Shown here one piece after another: positions 12,380-23,770 of a DNA stretch of 64,000 nucleotides. The notes under the pieces are model-generated. The model was not told the DNA's origin. It saw nothing but the letters and a program-made list of their open reading frames with translations, and searched no databases. This stretch comes from Symsagittifera roscoffensis (Eukaryota; Xenacoelomorpha; Acoela; Convolutidae), in the NCBI RefSeq assembly GCF_963678635.1, contig NC_087069.1:53826635-53890634 (forward strand), in the 5' to 3' direction. Each line of letters starts with the position of its first letter. Position 1 is the first letter of the stretch. Position numbers and translations under genes: made by a program.

Positions 12380-13560
12380 CTGACTTGCTACCCTATATTG
12401 TTCACTGGCAGCATCCCACCATAGGGTTAAGAACATCAAGTTATATTAATGGTTTTAACATCGAAAAAGAATTGAAAAAATAATAAAAAACGAAACAAGA
12501 AAAAATTGAGCAGTCAAAACTAGAGGCCCTGACAGAACCCCCCGAAAAATTTAAAGAGCATAAAAGTTGCACATCTCGAAAACTAAAAAAGATTTCAGAT
12601 GTCAGAGGGCTGATTTGCAACGATCATGTGTTATCGATAGGATACCACCTTAGGGTTGAGAATTTGAATTTCTAATATTTTTCAAGTCGTTTTTTTTAAC
12701 AAAAAAACTTTTGAAAAAATCAAAAAAAAGCCCCGTGTCGGAAACAGAAAAAAGATTGAGCAATCAAGTTTGGAGGAAAGAAATGCAAACCCTGAGTATA
12801 CCCCGACAGCACATCAAGAAAGGGTTGAAAATTTTCAAACTCCTGAGTGTAAACTGGCCGTACCTCACTATAGGTTTGAGAATTTCAAAATCGGTTACGT
12901 TATTGTATATCCAAGTTCTTTTTTTTGAAAAAAAATTTAAAAAAATTGCCATATCTCGGAAACTAAAAGGATTTGATCAGTCAAAATTAGAGGGCAATTT
13001 TGCAATGCCAATGGGTAACTGATAGGAACCTGCCTCAGGGTTGAGAACTTGAACTTCGCATAGTTTTTTATATCTAAGTTTTCGTCAAAAAAAAACAAAA
13101 AAACGCATTATCTCGAAATGGCAAAGGATTTGAGCAGTCCTACTTGAACGCCAGATTTGAAAATCCTGAGTGTACCCTGACAGCACCCCACTATACGAAT
13201 GAGAACTTCAAGCTCGGTTACTTTATTTAATAACTAATTTAATTTTTTGGAAACAATATTTAAAAAAACCATAAAAAAACGCCATATCACTAAAACTAAA
13301 AGATTTGAGCAGTCATATTTGGACGCCAGCTTTGAAAATCCTTAGTGTAACCAGACAGCATCCATCTATAGGATTGAGAACTTCAAGTTCGCTTTAATTT
13401 TTTACATCTTATTTTTTTTGGAGAAAAAAAATTGAAAAATCACAAGAAACGGAATATCTCGAAAACCAAAACAAATTGAGCTGTCATACTTGGACGCCAG
13501 CTTTGCAACCCCTTAGTGTACCCTGACGGCGGCTCCGATTTATAGGGTTGAGAAAAGAAA
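12380..13560. repeat. Diverged ~170-bp tandem array
   Basis: Units are marked by AGGGTTGAGAACTTCAA (about 12423, 12655, 12871, 13037, 13198, 13371, 13545). Each has an upstream CCCTGACAGCACCCCACTATA, an A/T-rich spacer and ATATCTCGAAAACTAAAAGATTTGAGC. Spacing settles at about 161-174 bp after 12871. It is unrelated in sequence to the 6.5-9.4 kb array. No coding content. Confidence 0.7.
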
Positions 13561-13739
13561 TTTTAGTTAAATAAATTGCGAAACGTTGCGAATATAGGAA
13601 AAATGTTAGAGCCTTCGCTACAACAGACTTTAAAACGTCAAAATGCGTAAACATTTCAACCCTTGCAACGTTTTGGCCAATTAGCAGACCAATATAGCTT
13701 AACGACTTCTTAAACATGTTGCCAAATAAAATTGCCATA

Positions 13740-14190
13740 CCTCAAACAAACACAAACAGATCACAGCTCCTAAACAAGCAAAAGTGGTTTGAATGCTGCA
13801 ATATACATTCTCCGCTCAATCAAATATATAGATAGATCCAAAAAAACCACAACTAGGCCATATATTTCAGTAAAATTAACCGTTACCAATTCGATGAAAT
13901 GATGAAAGTTCCTTAATGACTTCTCACTAGTTGGGATTGGTAGATAGCGATCATAAGTTTCGAGGCAATTTTTAACAATTATTCAAATATTTACAAGTAT
14001 GTACAAATATCTACAAATATACAATTTGTCACATCTGTTCCAGTATTTGAGATTTGAAACACTCAAGTATGTACAAATATTTGCATATATACAATTCAGT
14101 TATCGCTCAAGTTTGAGTCAGTCCAGTAATAGATTTTTGTAGTAGTAGGTAGTAGTGGAAGGCAACCTTTAGTAGTCCACGTTGTTAGTC
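13740..14190. other. Spacer with a small duplication
   Basis: AT-rich spacer between the tandem array and the folylpolyglutamate synthase copy. ACAAGTATGTACAAATAT near 13994 recurs as TCAAGTATGTACAAATAT near 14063, each followed by an ATATACAATT word, a local duplication of about 70 bp. No gene or poly(A)-like tract is visible. Confidence 0.5.
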
Positions 14191-14196
14191 AACATT

Positions 14197-15654
14197 CTAG
14201 TTACACTGTTGCTTTGAGTCAGTTATATCCTCCAAATACTTCAGAACACCGCCTACAAGATAAAGGCTCCCAGTGACCAAAACACAGATATGGGCATTGT
14301 CGGAAATATTTCTCAGCGAGCTTATAGCACCGTCAATGTGCTCTTCTACTGATACATCTGATCTGTTGTTTATCTCCTTCCGTATCGCCATATTTCGATG
14401 ACATCTATCTATGTGCATAGATACGACAGTCCCAGCATCATTATGCCTAAACGAATTGTCTGAATCCAAAATAGGTGTCGTCAAAATCACGTGATCAAAA
14501 GAGACCTCATTGTTAAAAATTCGTAGGAAATTCTCGTCATTTCTTTCACCTGTAAAAGTACAAACTAGGACTTTCTTCACATTCTGCTCGTGTTCGAATT
14601 GCAATTTTGTTTTGAACCATTCTAGACATAGTTTCAAACTTTCTGCTGTATGCGCAGCGTCTAGGTAAAATGTCAGATTGTCACCGACTTTCACTGTTTC
14701 ACAGCGCCCAGGCCATCTCACATTCTGTAAGCCTCGTGTTACCTTAACGCGATCTAACATTCCATAACCCATTTGCTCGGCCCATCCATTGCTGAGTCTG
14801 ACATCCAATGATGCATTGATTTTCTGATGGCCACCTTCTAATCCTAACTCTACGTCTTCCAGTTCCGTATTCATTCTAACAGTTTGCAATTTGACGCCCT
14901 TTTCCTCGGCGCATTGATTCAGTTTACTCAACGCTCCAGGAATGGGTTGTTCTATGGTAAAAGCTGGAACACCAGGTTTGAAAATTCCTGCTTTATTCCA
15001 AGCGATTTCTTCAATACTGTCTCCTAGAATGCTTTGGTGATCAAAATGCAGAGCTGTTACTCAACATACAGCGGGTTTCCTGACAATATTTGTTGGGTCA
15101 AAAGTACCGCCCAAGCCAACTTCTAAGACAGCGACATCAACTTTTTCGTCAAGGAAGATTTTGAAGGCTAAAACATTCACTATAAAGATGAAAAAAGGCA
15201 TATCGAAATCGTCACGTCTCAATGACCAAAGCTTGTTATAAACCTCAAGAAAATAATCAGCGAACTGCTCCTGTGAAATAGGCTTCCCGTTGATTCTCAC
15301 TCGTTCGACGAGATCAATCAATGAGGAGAACTCAAAAAACCAGTTTTAAACCCTGAACTTCTAAGTACACTTTCCGTAAACGCGCACACTGCGCCTTTTC
15401 CTTTTGTTCCGCTAACGTGTACAACATTGAGTCTACTCAAATCGTCTTGCGTTATGCCAGCTCTTTCTAAATATCGCGGAAATGCATCCATCCTCCTTTG
15501 TGCAATGCTGATAAAACTACCTACCATTTTCCAGTCTGGCTGAATTGAGTTCGAAATATTGACTGCTTTTTCATACTTCTCACTCGTCATTTTTGCTAAT
15601 GGATATCTTCTTAAATTGAAAAAGGATGGGCACTTCGTAGCAAGCGATGACATC
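14197..15654 (-). pseudogene. FPGS: Folylpolyglutamate synthase, intronless copy with one frameshift and one stop
   Basis: Folylpolyglutamate synthase adds glutamates to folates so that cells retain them. The minus strand encodes about 486 residues, normal for the cytosolic enzyme. Visible blocks are the ATP-binding P-loop VSGTKGKGAVCAF, TGFLSSPH, RINGKPIS, DVAVLEVGLGG with TNIV, the folate/ATP-site stretch DHQSILGDSIEEIAWNKAGIFKPGVP written across the break, and the C-terminal VTGSLYLVGGVLKYL. ATG at 15654 is used; an inner ATG near 15590 could start the cytosolic form. A one-base deletion near 15318 shifts frame right after SSPH. A TGA at 15061-15063 replaces a conserved Gly codon just after KPAVC. 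There are no introns across the whole coding length, which suggests a retroposed copy, though no poly(A) tail is seen at 14.19 kb. Confidence 0.85.
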
Positions 15655-16056
15655 TTCACAGAACGATTTGATATCTAAGCAACTAATCTGGAAATGTAGA
15701 TAAACAACAATGAAGAAAATCACCAATTGATTCGAGCTTTTATAAAAAGAAACGAAAATGTAAATTACGAACGTTTTCGCACACTTGTAGCAGTAGAAAA
15801 GCCTGCGAAGAGTTCTTGACAACATTATCAAACACGGAAAACACTTCGGATATCATGTAAAGGCATCGAAACGTCAGCTCACTGTAAAAGATGAAAAATA
15901 CAATGAGGCGGTAAAAGTATTCAAAAATACCGAAATTGAAATGAAGAAAGGATTTTTTATCATGATGGTTTAGAACCAAATTGTATGTGATTTATTGTAA
16001 ATAACATTTGTAAATTGATGTTTTATCGTCATTTGGAGTAGTTTATTGTAAAAATC

Positions 16057-16085
16057 CTGACGATGCACATAGTTGCGAAAACGTT
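16057..16085 (+). ncRNA. Hammerhead-like motif in Penelope-like 5' pseudo-LTR
   Basis: CTGACGA is followed by GCA..TGC able to pair as stem II, then GAAAACGTT. Penelope-like elements are known to carry minimal hammerhead ribozymes of the form CTGANGA...GAAACGTH. Here there is one extra A after GAAA and an unpaired base at stem II, so it is probably degenerate. The same motif stands at 38810-38838. Confidence 0.35.
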
Positions 16086-16181
16086 TGAAATTTACTTTTT
16101 AGCAAAAATTTCTTCAATTTTACTTGTAAATTCGTAATAAACCAAAAAGCGAAGAGCTTGATTTTTATTTGAGTTACCGAA

Positions 16182-16796
16182 ATGTTTCATATTGTAGCAG
16201 CTAGCTCCCTGTTCCACAGCATCAACACCCTTAACACAGGTGAGGAAAAGCAAAACGAGAGCCTTGTTACAGCAATTCCTGGCCTATCCCTTAATAACAA
16301 CTTGCTGAACCAGGGAAAGAACCTCCGACGACTACTGGAGGACAGTCCACTGAAGGAGAAAAAAGTGGTTGTGTGGCACGACGTGGTGAACAACAACATT
16401 AGCAGCCACAGAACAAACAACTATCGCCCAGCCGGTGTCGAGGAGCTGACAAACTATTTGAAGTCGAAGAAGCAGCAGATATTGGCGATCGTTTATTGCA
16501 GAAGGGAAGGAACGCCCGACTTGCTTAGTCAACTTCTCGGCACAGGGGTGCTCATTATTCCAGCTACAAAACGGCTACTCTCCAAGAGCAAGCAAAACGA
16601 CCCGGAGCAGCTCAAGGAATATTTGAAGCTGCACCAGAGTGCTGATTTGGAGCTGATATCTCTGCGATTGGTAGTGGCACACAAAGAAAGGCTGTCAGAG
16701 CTGATTGGCAAAATCAGGGGCAAACAACAGAGACCATCACAGACAAGGAGGAAGGCGAAAGCAGAGGAAGTGTCTGCGCTTCAAAGACAGGGGTGA
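16182..16796 (+). pseudogene. Penelope-like element ORF, N-terminal part
   Basis: A 204-codon frame starting MFHIVAASSLFHSINTLN and containing VVVWHDVVNN, AIVYCRREGTPD and a basic C-terminal stretch SQTRRKAKAEE. I do not recognise a named domain. The blocks look like the N-terminal region that accompanies some Penelope-type ORFs, and this is an inference. The frame meets TGA at 16794. If element A and one copy of TGTT are ignored, the same frame continues beyond the insertion toward the Penelope RT N-terminus at 36.8 kb, so this is the 5' half of the ORF interrupted by A. Confidence 0.6.
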
Positions 16797-16813
16797 GAAG
16801 AGTGTGATTTGTT

Positions 16814-17721
16814 GTAACATTCGTCTACTGCAGTCACACATGAGGCTTAAGAAAAATAGGCCCTATAACCACTGGCTCAAGGGTCAGGGACACCATCTCT
16901 TGTGTTTTTCTACCTCAAGAACGGTCGGAGCCAGTTCGGTTCGTTTGTGACATGAGACTACGACCCGTTACAGCTTAAAGGCTACTACTAAAATATCCCC
17001 CCACTCTAGAATTAGAAACGTCCCCATACTTAGGCCTCTAGATACCCAAAATACATGAACGCCGTTAAAAACCGGGTTAGAACAATCTGTTAAGTTTATT
17101 TTTATTAGACAGTGGAACTTTGATCCATTTCAGATGGATCAACCTAAAACTCGCCTTACCTCAACATAACAATTATAAAACACACTCTAGAAATTTAAAT
17201 TAAGTACTCACATCGTAGCACGCTCAAGAAAGGGAAGTACTTCAGTCGGTAATCAACTCGAGAATTAAATAATGTAACTAAATGAGTTTTAATGTTTATC
17301 AGTTTCAATGACAAGGACAAGTTTTAACTCTAGGATATAGTTTCTCGTGAACCATTGGGACACTCAAGCTGTCCACCTTTCCACCGAAGGTTCACTCTAG
17401 TCCAGTTCAAATAATAATCCAATCGAGTAATGACAATCCAGTTCTCGGGAATACGCTTGTCTCTGTTTCAGATGGGACAGCTCTACTCTTGTTCTATTGT
17501 GACAGAAATTGCGAATAGCAATTTCCCACCGTTTTATTTAGCAACTTTCCCGCGCTTGTTACTCGATTGTTCTGACTTCTCTTTTTCTGATTTTCAGTTA
17601 TCGCGAGAAAATCTTGCATGACAGGTTCCATTCGAAATTTTGAAAAATTAAATTTCACTCCAAAATCAAGTGTTTTTTGCTTCTCTCAAGGTCAAACTTC
17701 CGAATATGACCGACTGGCACA
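16814..17721 (-). repeat. Element A 3' LTR
   Basis: 908 bp, starting GTAACATTCGTC and ending GGCACA on the plus strand; 5'-TG...-type ends appear if one flanking T is included. It contains CATTTCAGATGGATCAACC, a word also present in diverged form in the LTRs of elements B and C. It is nearly identical to 35901-36808. Confidence 0.93.
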
Positions 17722-17735
17722 TACTCCCCGGACTC
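17722..17735 (-). promoter_or_regulatory. Polypurine tract of element A
   Basis: On the minus strand GTCCGGGGAGTA directly abuts the 3' LTR start TGTGCC, the expected place for the plus-strand primer. Elements B (39806) and C (63387) have the same GTCCGGGGAGTA at the same position. Confidence 0.7.
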
Positions 17736-18150
17736 GAGATCGATGTCCTCATCGCGTGCTGTCTTCTGCCAGTGAGTCCCAGAAAACCGAGTGTTACTCA
17801 AGATACAGTGCCATTGGTCATTTACAGAAGTTTGCAGCAGACTTAAGCTTATCTACACCCCAAAATTCACAGCCATGTAAAATTTTCACACTATCGCTAA
17901 ACAGCAATCAAAATCTGCACACACCTGCACCCTTGAATTCTTGCTTTCCAATCCAATCATTTAAAATTTCTTTTGTCCTATTCAATCAGGAAATTGTCAT
18001 GCAGCATTTTGATTTATATAATAAATATAGTATATTAATAACAATATTTGCTTTGTTAAAACTTCTTTTTCGTGAATCCAAGTTTCACCCGGATCCACGC
18101 TCAAGCCCCCCTTTCCCTCTCAAGACTCAAGATCCATTCGAGCCACCTGC
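17736..18150 (-). other. Element A 3' untranslated region
   Basis: About 415 bp between the ORF3 stop and the polypurine tract on the minus strand. AT-rich, with no open frame of note and no env-like remnant. Confidence 0.6.
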
Positions 18151-21100
18151 TCATCTCGCACTCTTCGCCTTGGAGGTACTGCACCCTGAAGTACTAGATA
18201 CGGCAAACTGTCTCAACAGTTCCTCTTCATCATCGGAGCTAATCACAATCTCCTCCCAAGCCTTCAGCTGCTCGTAGGATCGCATCCATTCTCTTTGCTC
18301 TTGCAACCTCTTTGCTTGGTTGGGTAGTGCCTTCACCCTAGATTCCCGGTTCAAACAAAAGGAGTTGTGCAGGCTCAAGCTCACGTTCTTCGCCAGGTCC
18401 TCCTCTAGTATCGATTCCCTCGCCTTGGTATTGTCTCTAGACATTTTACCCACTCTCTTCCATCCTGTCGTGATTGCATTACGATGGGTTAACAGGGGTC
18501 TCTTGAAAGCTTCCGGCCCAATCTCGGCCTGGAACTGTCGATACTCCTTTTGATGTTTTCTCATGTGATCTTTCGTTGTCATGTACAACCAGGACGTCAG
18601 CGTCGCCCGAAACCATGGGAAGTACCTCAAACGGCTCCAGACATGTCTGACTTCCGTTGGTATGGCGAATACCTTGCACGCAGTCTCAAACAACTCGAGT
18701 CTCCTACTGTAGTCTATCGCGTATATTGACTCTGCCGTTGGCGTCCCCGCTTCCCGATACTTCGTTATATTCTCTTCTATCCATCTCAGAGCCAAGATCG
18801 TACTCACTACCAAGATCGTCACCTTCTGTCGGTGATCCGGTAGTCCGATCGACCGGATTTCTTCCATATCCCACACCAGGCAAAGGTTCTTGTGATCTGG
18901 ATACCACACCGTTTGCGCTAAACAGTGGCATGGGCATTCTCCATGGGTGATTTCAATGCTCCTGAGGTTACGCTCCCCCGAGGCTTCCAAGAGAGGCTCA
19001 AGCTCCATCATTTTCTCATGCATCGTGTCGTTATCTTCCAGGTTTGGAGCACTTCCCACAGGTTTTCCGATCACGTTTTGTCTCTCGTGATCGCTTGTGT
19101 TCTCTCTCTCCAACTTCAAAAGTTCTTCTCCCCAGATTTCACTCAAGTCATCTCTCAATTCTTTCGGTACTGTCCCTCTGATTTTTCTCAACAACTTGTG
19201 CGAGTGATGCGATATCCGAGCCAACCTCACGCACTTGGGCACTGAGAAGGCCTTGTCCATCAGTACTCTCTGGCTGGATGCTTCCACCATCACCATGTGC
19301 AGTGGGTAGTGACTTCCGCACAAGTTGGCCATCATTGACCCTATCAGCGATTTCGCGTTCAATGGCAAGCCATAAGCTTCGCTCATGGGAAATCCCATTT
19401 CCGCCTCGAGACCAACCTTCCAGCTCCGGATGTGTTTTTGAGTCACCTGCAACACACCGGGCCATGATTCTACGCTCAACGCCGTCACTAAATGATGTTC
19501 AGATTCTAGTCTTTCCAGTGACTGCAGACTACACATTCTCGAGAAGAATCCGAGAGCTGTCGCTATATTCACCGTGGTTCTCGCGTAACACTCCGCTACT
19601 ATTTGCACTTCACTTTTCTCCCTTTCTGTTATGTCTTCGAACCAAGTGACCAGGTCTTCTTTTTGAAATGACAGTATTCTAACGAATGACCGTCCATCGC
19701 AGGTGTGCTCTCCGTTTCCACACGTCGAATCCAGACAGCTACCCGGCTCCAATTTCTTTGCTGACCCGGGATTACTAGTCTTTTCGCCTGGCTCTTGCAT
19801 CTGAGGTGAAATTAGCTTATGCAGCACACTCAACTTTGCCAGATCTTCATCTTCCGTTGGTGCTAACCTCACTCGCTCGGTGGTTTCCTCGATCAGACTC
19901 GCGTGGGGATGTGGACACCAGGAGGGTCTTAATAGCTTCCATACCACTCCCAAGTTCGTGGTTAACAAGCCATTTCCATCGCCCATGTTCACTTCAACTC
20001 TCTTGTTTGAACGCGGTATGCTCACCACCTCTGGTGTTTTCTCAAGAATCAGGCCCAGGCTCGGCCCCTCTTTTTCCACCGCGTCTATTTCCATTATTCT
20101 TTCTGTCCAAAACTTCAGTAGCTCCGCTACCTCATGGTTCCTGTGGGCGCCTCCAGCTTCCGAGTCTAAGAAGGGGTTGTAGGCCATTCCCATCACTCCA
20201 GACACATATTGGTATTCCCCCTTCTCGCTGATTCTCGAGTACTGCTCTGACGAGGCCAGGTTACGGTGAACATCATGTTCTTCTTCGAACTTCTTATTAT
20301 AAAACCTCCGTACCTCGTCTAGCTTCCTATGGTTCTCTAGGGATAGTCTGGAACCCTCTTCCTTTTCTATTCCTGTGCTCTGATACACGTTCAAGATGAC
20401 CGTTGAGACTCTTTTTTCCATGGTTTTGCTTAAGCTTGCTCTCTGTTGGCATGCCAGGATGGTGCTATCAGACATCATCGACATTATCCATCTCAAGAAA
20501 CACGTGGCATCCTTTCTTCTGGCCAGGCTCAAGCCTGAGTTGTCCCTGGCTACGTGTTGCATCAGTGCCTGATACATCTCTAGCTTCTTGCTTCCCAACT
20601 TCAGCCTGTCATACGAGGTCAGTGTTTCCAACTCTATCCCCACCAGACTCCAGGTGAACATTAATTGTCCTGCAGTTCTAACGAAGGGATTCGCCATTAA
20701 TGGTGGTGCTGATGAGGGTGTCCTCATTGCTTCTTCAAAATGATCCTTCAACAAACTCTGCCAGGACCTCTTCAGATGATTTGCCATTTCTATTCTATTA
20801 ACCTCGGCCTTTTGCTGGGTGGCCCAATTACGGCGCTTGCGAGCTACTCCACTGTCCAACTTCTTCCAGCAGTCCTCCATTTCTTTCAATGTTTCAAGGG
20901 CCACCCACCACGTCCGGGAGGTGTTCCTCGTCTTGTTCCTTTCCAATGGATCACTTGTCACTCGCTTGCCCGTGGCCTGGTGTGCCTTCGAGATCCATTC
21001 TTTGCCGACATCTACTTCCCATGTCTGTCCGTTCGTTGAACGTCTCTTCACGTTTATCTTCTGAGGCTTGAAGTCTTCCTCCGATGTCGAACTGGTGGAA

Positions 21101-23770
21101 ACCTCTATTTCCCTCTCTACTTCAAGTGGTCTTCTGAGCTCCGAGCTGCTCTTGTATGCCGCCGTCTTGCATCTAGCCAAAACCATGGGCGCCGTCTCTC
21201 TCAAGTTTCCTTCCGAAACAGAATCCACTGAAGGACTACCCAATCCTTCCACTTCTCTCTTCCTCTTGCGAGTCTTCACATCTCTACTTGAGGGTGTTGT
21301 GGCTACCATCACTGATTCGACCTCTCCATCCACTCCTTCCAACTCTTGCCTCCCCCCTGCTCGAGCCTTAAGGATATTAGTACTTTTAATCATATTACTA
21401 GTCCCAACCTTATCAACCATTTTATCTACAGTTTTTTGTCTCCGAGTAGAGCTGTCCTCACATTTTTCTTCTCTAGTCTTCGATCGTGAATTCCTCAGCT
21501 CTACCAGCTTGCTCAGTAGCTCTTTTCTCGCCTTCTCATCCAGGCCCGTTCCTATCAGAAGCGGTTCTCCAAATCTTACGACTGTGTCCCACAGTTCCTC
21601 CTTGAATTTGTCCAGCGTCGTCTCGCTGCCCACTTCTTGATTGAATTCTTCCAAGAACTCCTGCCAAGCATCGTCCTTCAGTGATCCCAGGAATATGTCC
21701 CTGTTCCCTTCGAAAGTGTTCTTTTCCCTTTCCTCCGAGCTCAAGAGTATCATCCCCATATTGAAGGTCTCACTTGCCAATGGCAATTCCAGATCCTTTC
21801 GGGGAGACGGAATCAGGGGTGGTGTGGCAGTATCTGCCCAATTCTCCTCGCTCAAGTCTTTCAACAGCTCTTGAGTGGTGAGCTCCTCCCCTGATGGCCC
21901 TGGTTCAGGCGTATTCCCCACTTCCATGTCTTCACCGGCTTCACTGAGAGTTTCATCCATACTCTCTTCTTCTGACTCATGTCTCCTTCTCTCGAGAATT
22001 TTCTTAAATCGGTCCTCGACGGGTCCGCTCCTCTTGTCTCCAGGTGTGTCCACGGACAGTGGTGATGGTGTCGTAGGATCCAGTTTTTTGTATTCCATCA
22101 GTGCTACATGCAGTTGACCTGCTGCATCTAGTTCTGTTCCTTCCTGTCTTATTTCCACCTGTTCCAAGCCATAGGGCGCCTTATTTTTTCTCGTGGCAAA
22201 TTTCATGTCGTCCACCAGTGCGACGTGCCCCTCCATCACGATCATCCTGCCATCATCCCATATGGGTAACATGTTCTCAAGTCCCTCCTTCTCTAGAGTT
22301 CTCAAGACCTTCCGCACCTCATACCCTGGGGGCTGCGAACCTCTACTCTTTTTCGCTTGCGTCGTCCACGAATTTACCTTCATCTCGCTGGTATGGAAGT
22401 AGACCGCCGCTGTGTAGCCAATGAACAGGGGGTCCCAGCCATCAGTGAAATCCTTCTGCATTTCCTCCGTCGTCATCCTCGCCATTATGGAGGGAACTAC
22501 CAAGGGACTATTCATTCCTAAGGTCATCCTCCTGACTATTGGGAACTCAGGCATGGTGGCTGGGAGGATTTCTTTCTCCATTATGGTCTCCAGCTCCCTC
22601 TTCACCAGTGCGAAGCACTCCTTCCAGGCAGGAATTCTCAAGATTTCTCGTCCGTCCGCCGTCAATGGGTTCAAGTTCCAGAATTTGGGATACATTTCGA
22701 TGGGACCCTCTCGCTTGCCTCCCATTCTACATTGAATTTGCCCCCTGAAGTTGTACACTATTAGCTCGGCATCTTTCACCTTTCCAAAGAGTACCGTGTT
22801 GCTCATTCGCCCTCTGAGCACCTCCTGCTGACACCAATTTAACGCCGTCCCATCCAGTATACTGATAAGGCTCAAGTGCGTTACAGAGTGACGATACGTT
22901 GTCACCAGGGGGTCTGGGAACGCGTACGTCACTGCTGGACCATAAATGCAGGTCACCACCTCCTCTAGGCCCCGGATTATCCCCATTGGGTCCGACCTCA
23001 TTGCCAGGCATAGGTCCGTCAGCAGAGGCATCCCTCTGTTCGTCTTCTTCCATTCTTCTCTCGAAGTTGGATTCTCATCTTCACCCGTCATGTGCCGATT
23101 TTGCATCATGAGGTATTGTACTAGCAACGTCTTCAACCCTGCGGCACACTTGTAGGAGCTGGTTTCAATGCTCGTGTGGACTCTCCCCATAGACAGAGGC
23201 TCTCCATATTCCATTAATCGATGAAACGACACCAATTCCCCATGGGTCAAGAGTACTAGTGCCAGGTACCCATCAACTCGAAGTGTCTCCACTCCCCGAC
23301 TAAACATGTATGCTGGGCCCATGTTGAACAAGTATCTGGGGTAGACCAAATACAGGGCCAAGAGCAGGCTGACGGGCATGCCCAGTATCTCCTGCACGAA
23401 GGCTCCAAAGATAGTCGCCGTGGTACCGAATATTCCTGCCAAGAATTCCTTCTCCCAGCAAGGACTCAAGAACTTGAGAATCTCGTAATCCCTCCTAGTC
23501 TTCAATTCGCCTTTGGCGTGCTCTCTCCAGAACCCTCCAATCGTCACTTCATTGGCGGCCGAGACAAATCTAGCCACCGTCATGTCTCTTGTTTCGGCCA
23601 GCTCCAGCTGTTTCTCCAGAAAACTCCAGACTTGTTTCACGAGGGGTGGTGCTTCCTCCCTTGTCTTATTCGTGGCGTTCTCCAGCCTTGGTGTCAAAAA
23701 TGGCCACCAGCCATTCTCTTGAGTCAAACGATATTTCATCGATTCTAATTGCTTTTCCGTCTCGGCCACA
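18151..23770 (-). CDS. Element A ORF3, main part (accessory giant protein, unknown)
   Basis: An uninterrupted frame of about 1,870 meaningful residues; the first ~100 codons, upstream of 23770, are shadow of the preceding frame. It continues the 23745-25697 frame after a one-base shift near 23770, so the full accessory protein would be about 2,500 residues. Seen from N to C: a hydrophobic stretch near 23.3-23.4 kb (possible membrane or buried segment), a long Ser/Glu-rich disordered acidic region around 21.5-22.1 kb, a basic nuclear-signal-like KTRKRKREVE near 21.25 kb, then a predominantly helical region. In the last third are blocks shared with element B: SVPKCVRLARISHHS near 19.2 kb, THGECPCHCLAQTVWYP near 18.9 kb and NVSLSLHNSFC near 18.38 kb. 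No family is recognised. Retention of the frame and conservation in B argue for a selected function. Confidence 0.8.

Larger units (their letters stand above)
15736..16813 (+). mobile_element. Penelope-like element, 5' half (pseudo-LTR plus start of ORF)
   Basis: The segment 15950-16120 repeats almost exactly the sequence at 38704-38870, which lies 3' of the GIY-YIG coding region beyond element A. It is therefore the 5' pseudo-LTR of the same Penelope-like element. Upstream, 15740-15950 includes CGAAACGTC and GAAATGAAGAAAGG; the latter recurs at 38870-38884 just after the 3' copy, as expected for the circularly permuted ends of these elements. The ORF begins at 16182 and is cut at 16813 by insertion of element A. 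Confidence 0.7.

Noticed and set aside
15740-15979. Short minus-strand ORFs upstream of the FPGS copy
   Set aside because: AT-rich, no motifs, overlap the Penelope pseudo-LTR region on the other strand.
16182-16796. Host gene beside element A
   Set aside because: Lies directly after a Penelope-like pseudo-LTR, and its frame continues across the element A insertion into Penelope sequence, so it belongs to that element.
17736-18150. Envelope gene at the 3' end of element A
   Set aside because: No open frame of size, signal peptide or membrane-fusion features; ORF3 itself lacks a signal peptide and resembles a cytoplasmic or nuclear protein.
18925-21640. Many plus-strand frames of 70-190 codons across element A
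   Set aside because: Antisense shadows of ORF3; Ser/Leu/Pro-rich composition typical of the complement of Glu/Arg/Lys-rich coding sequence.
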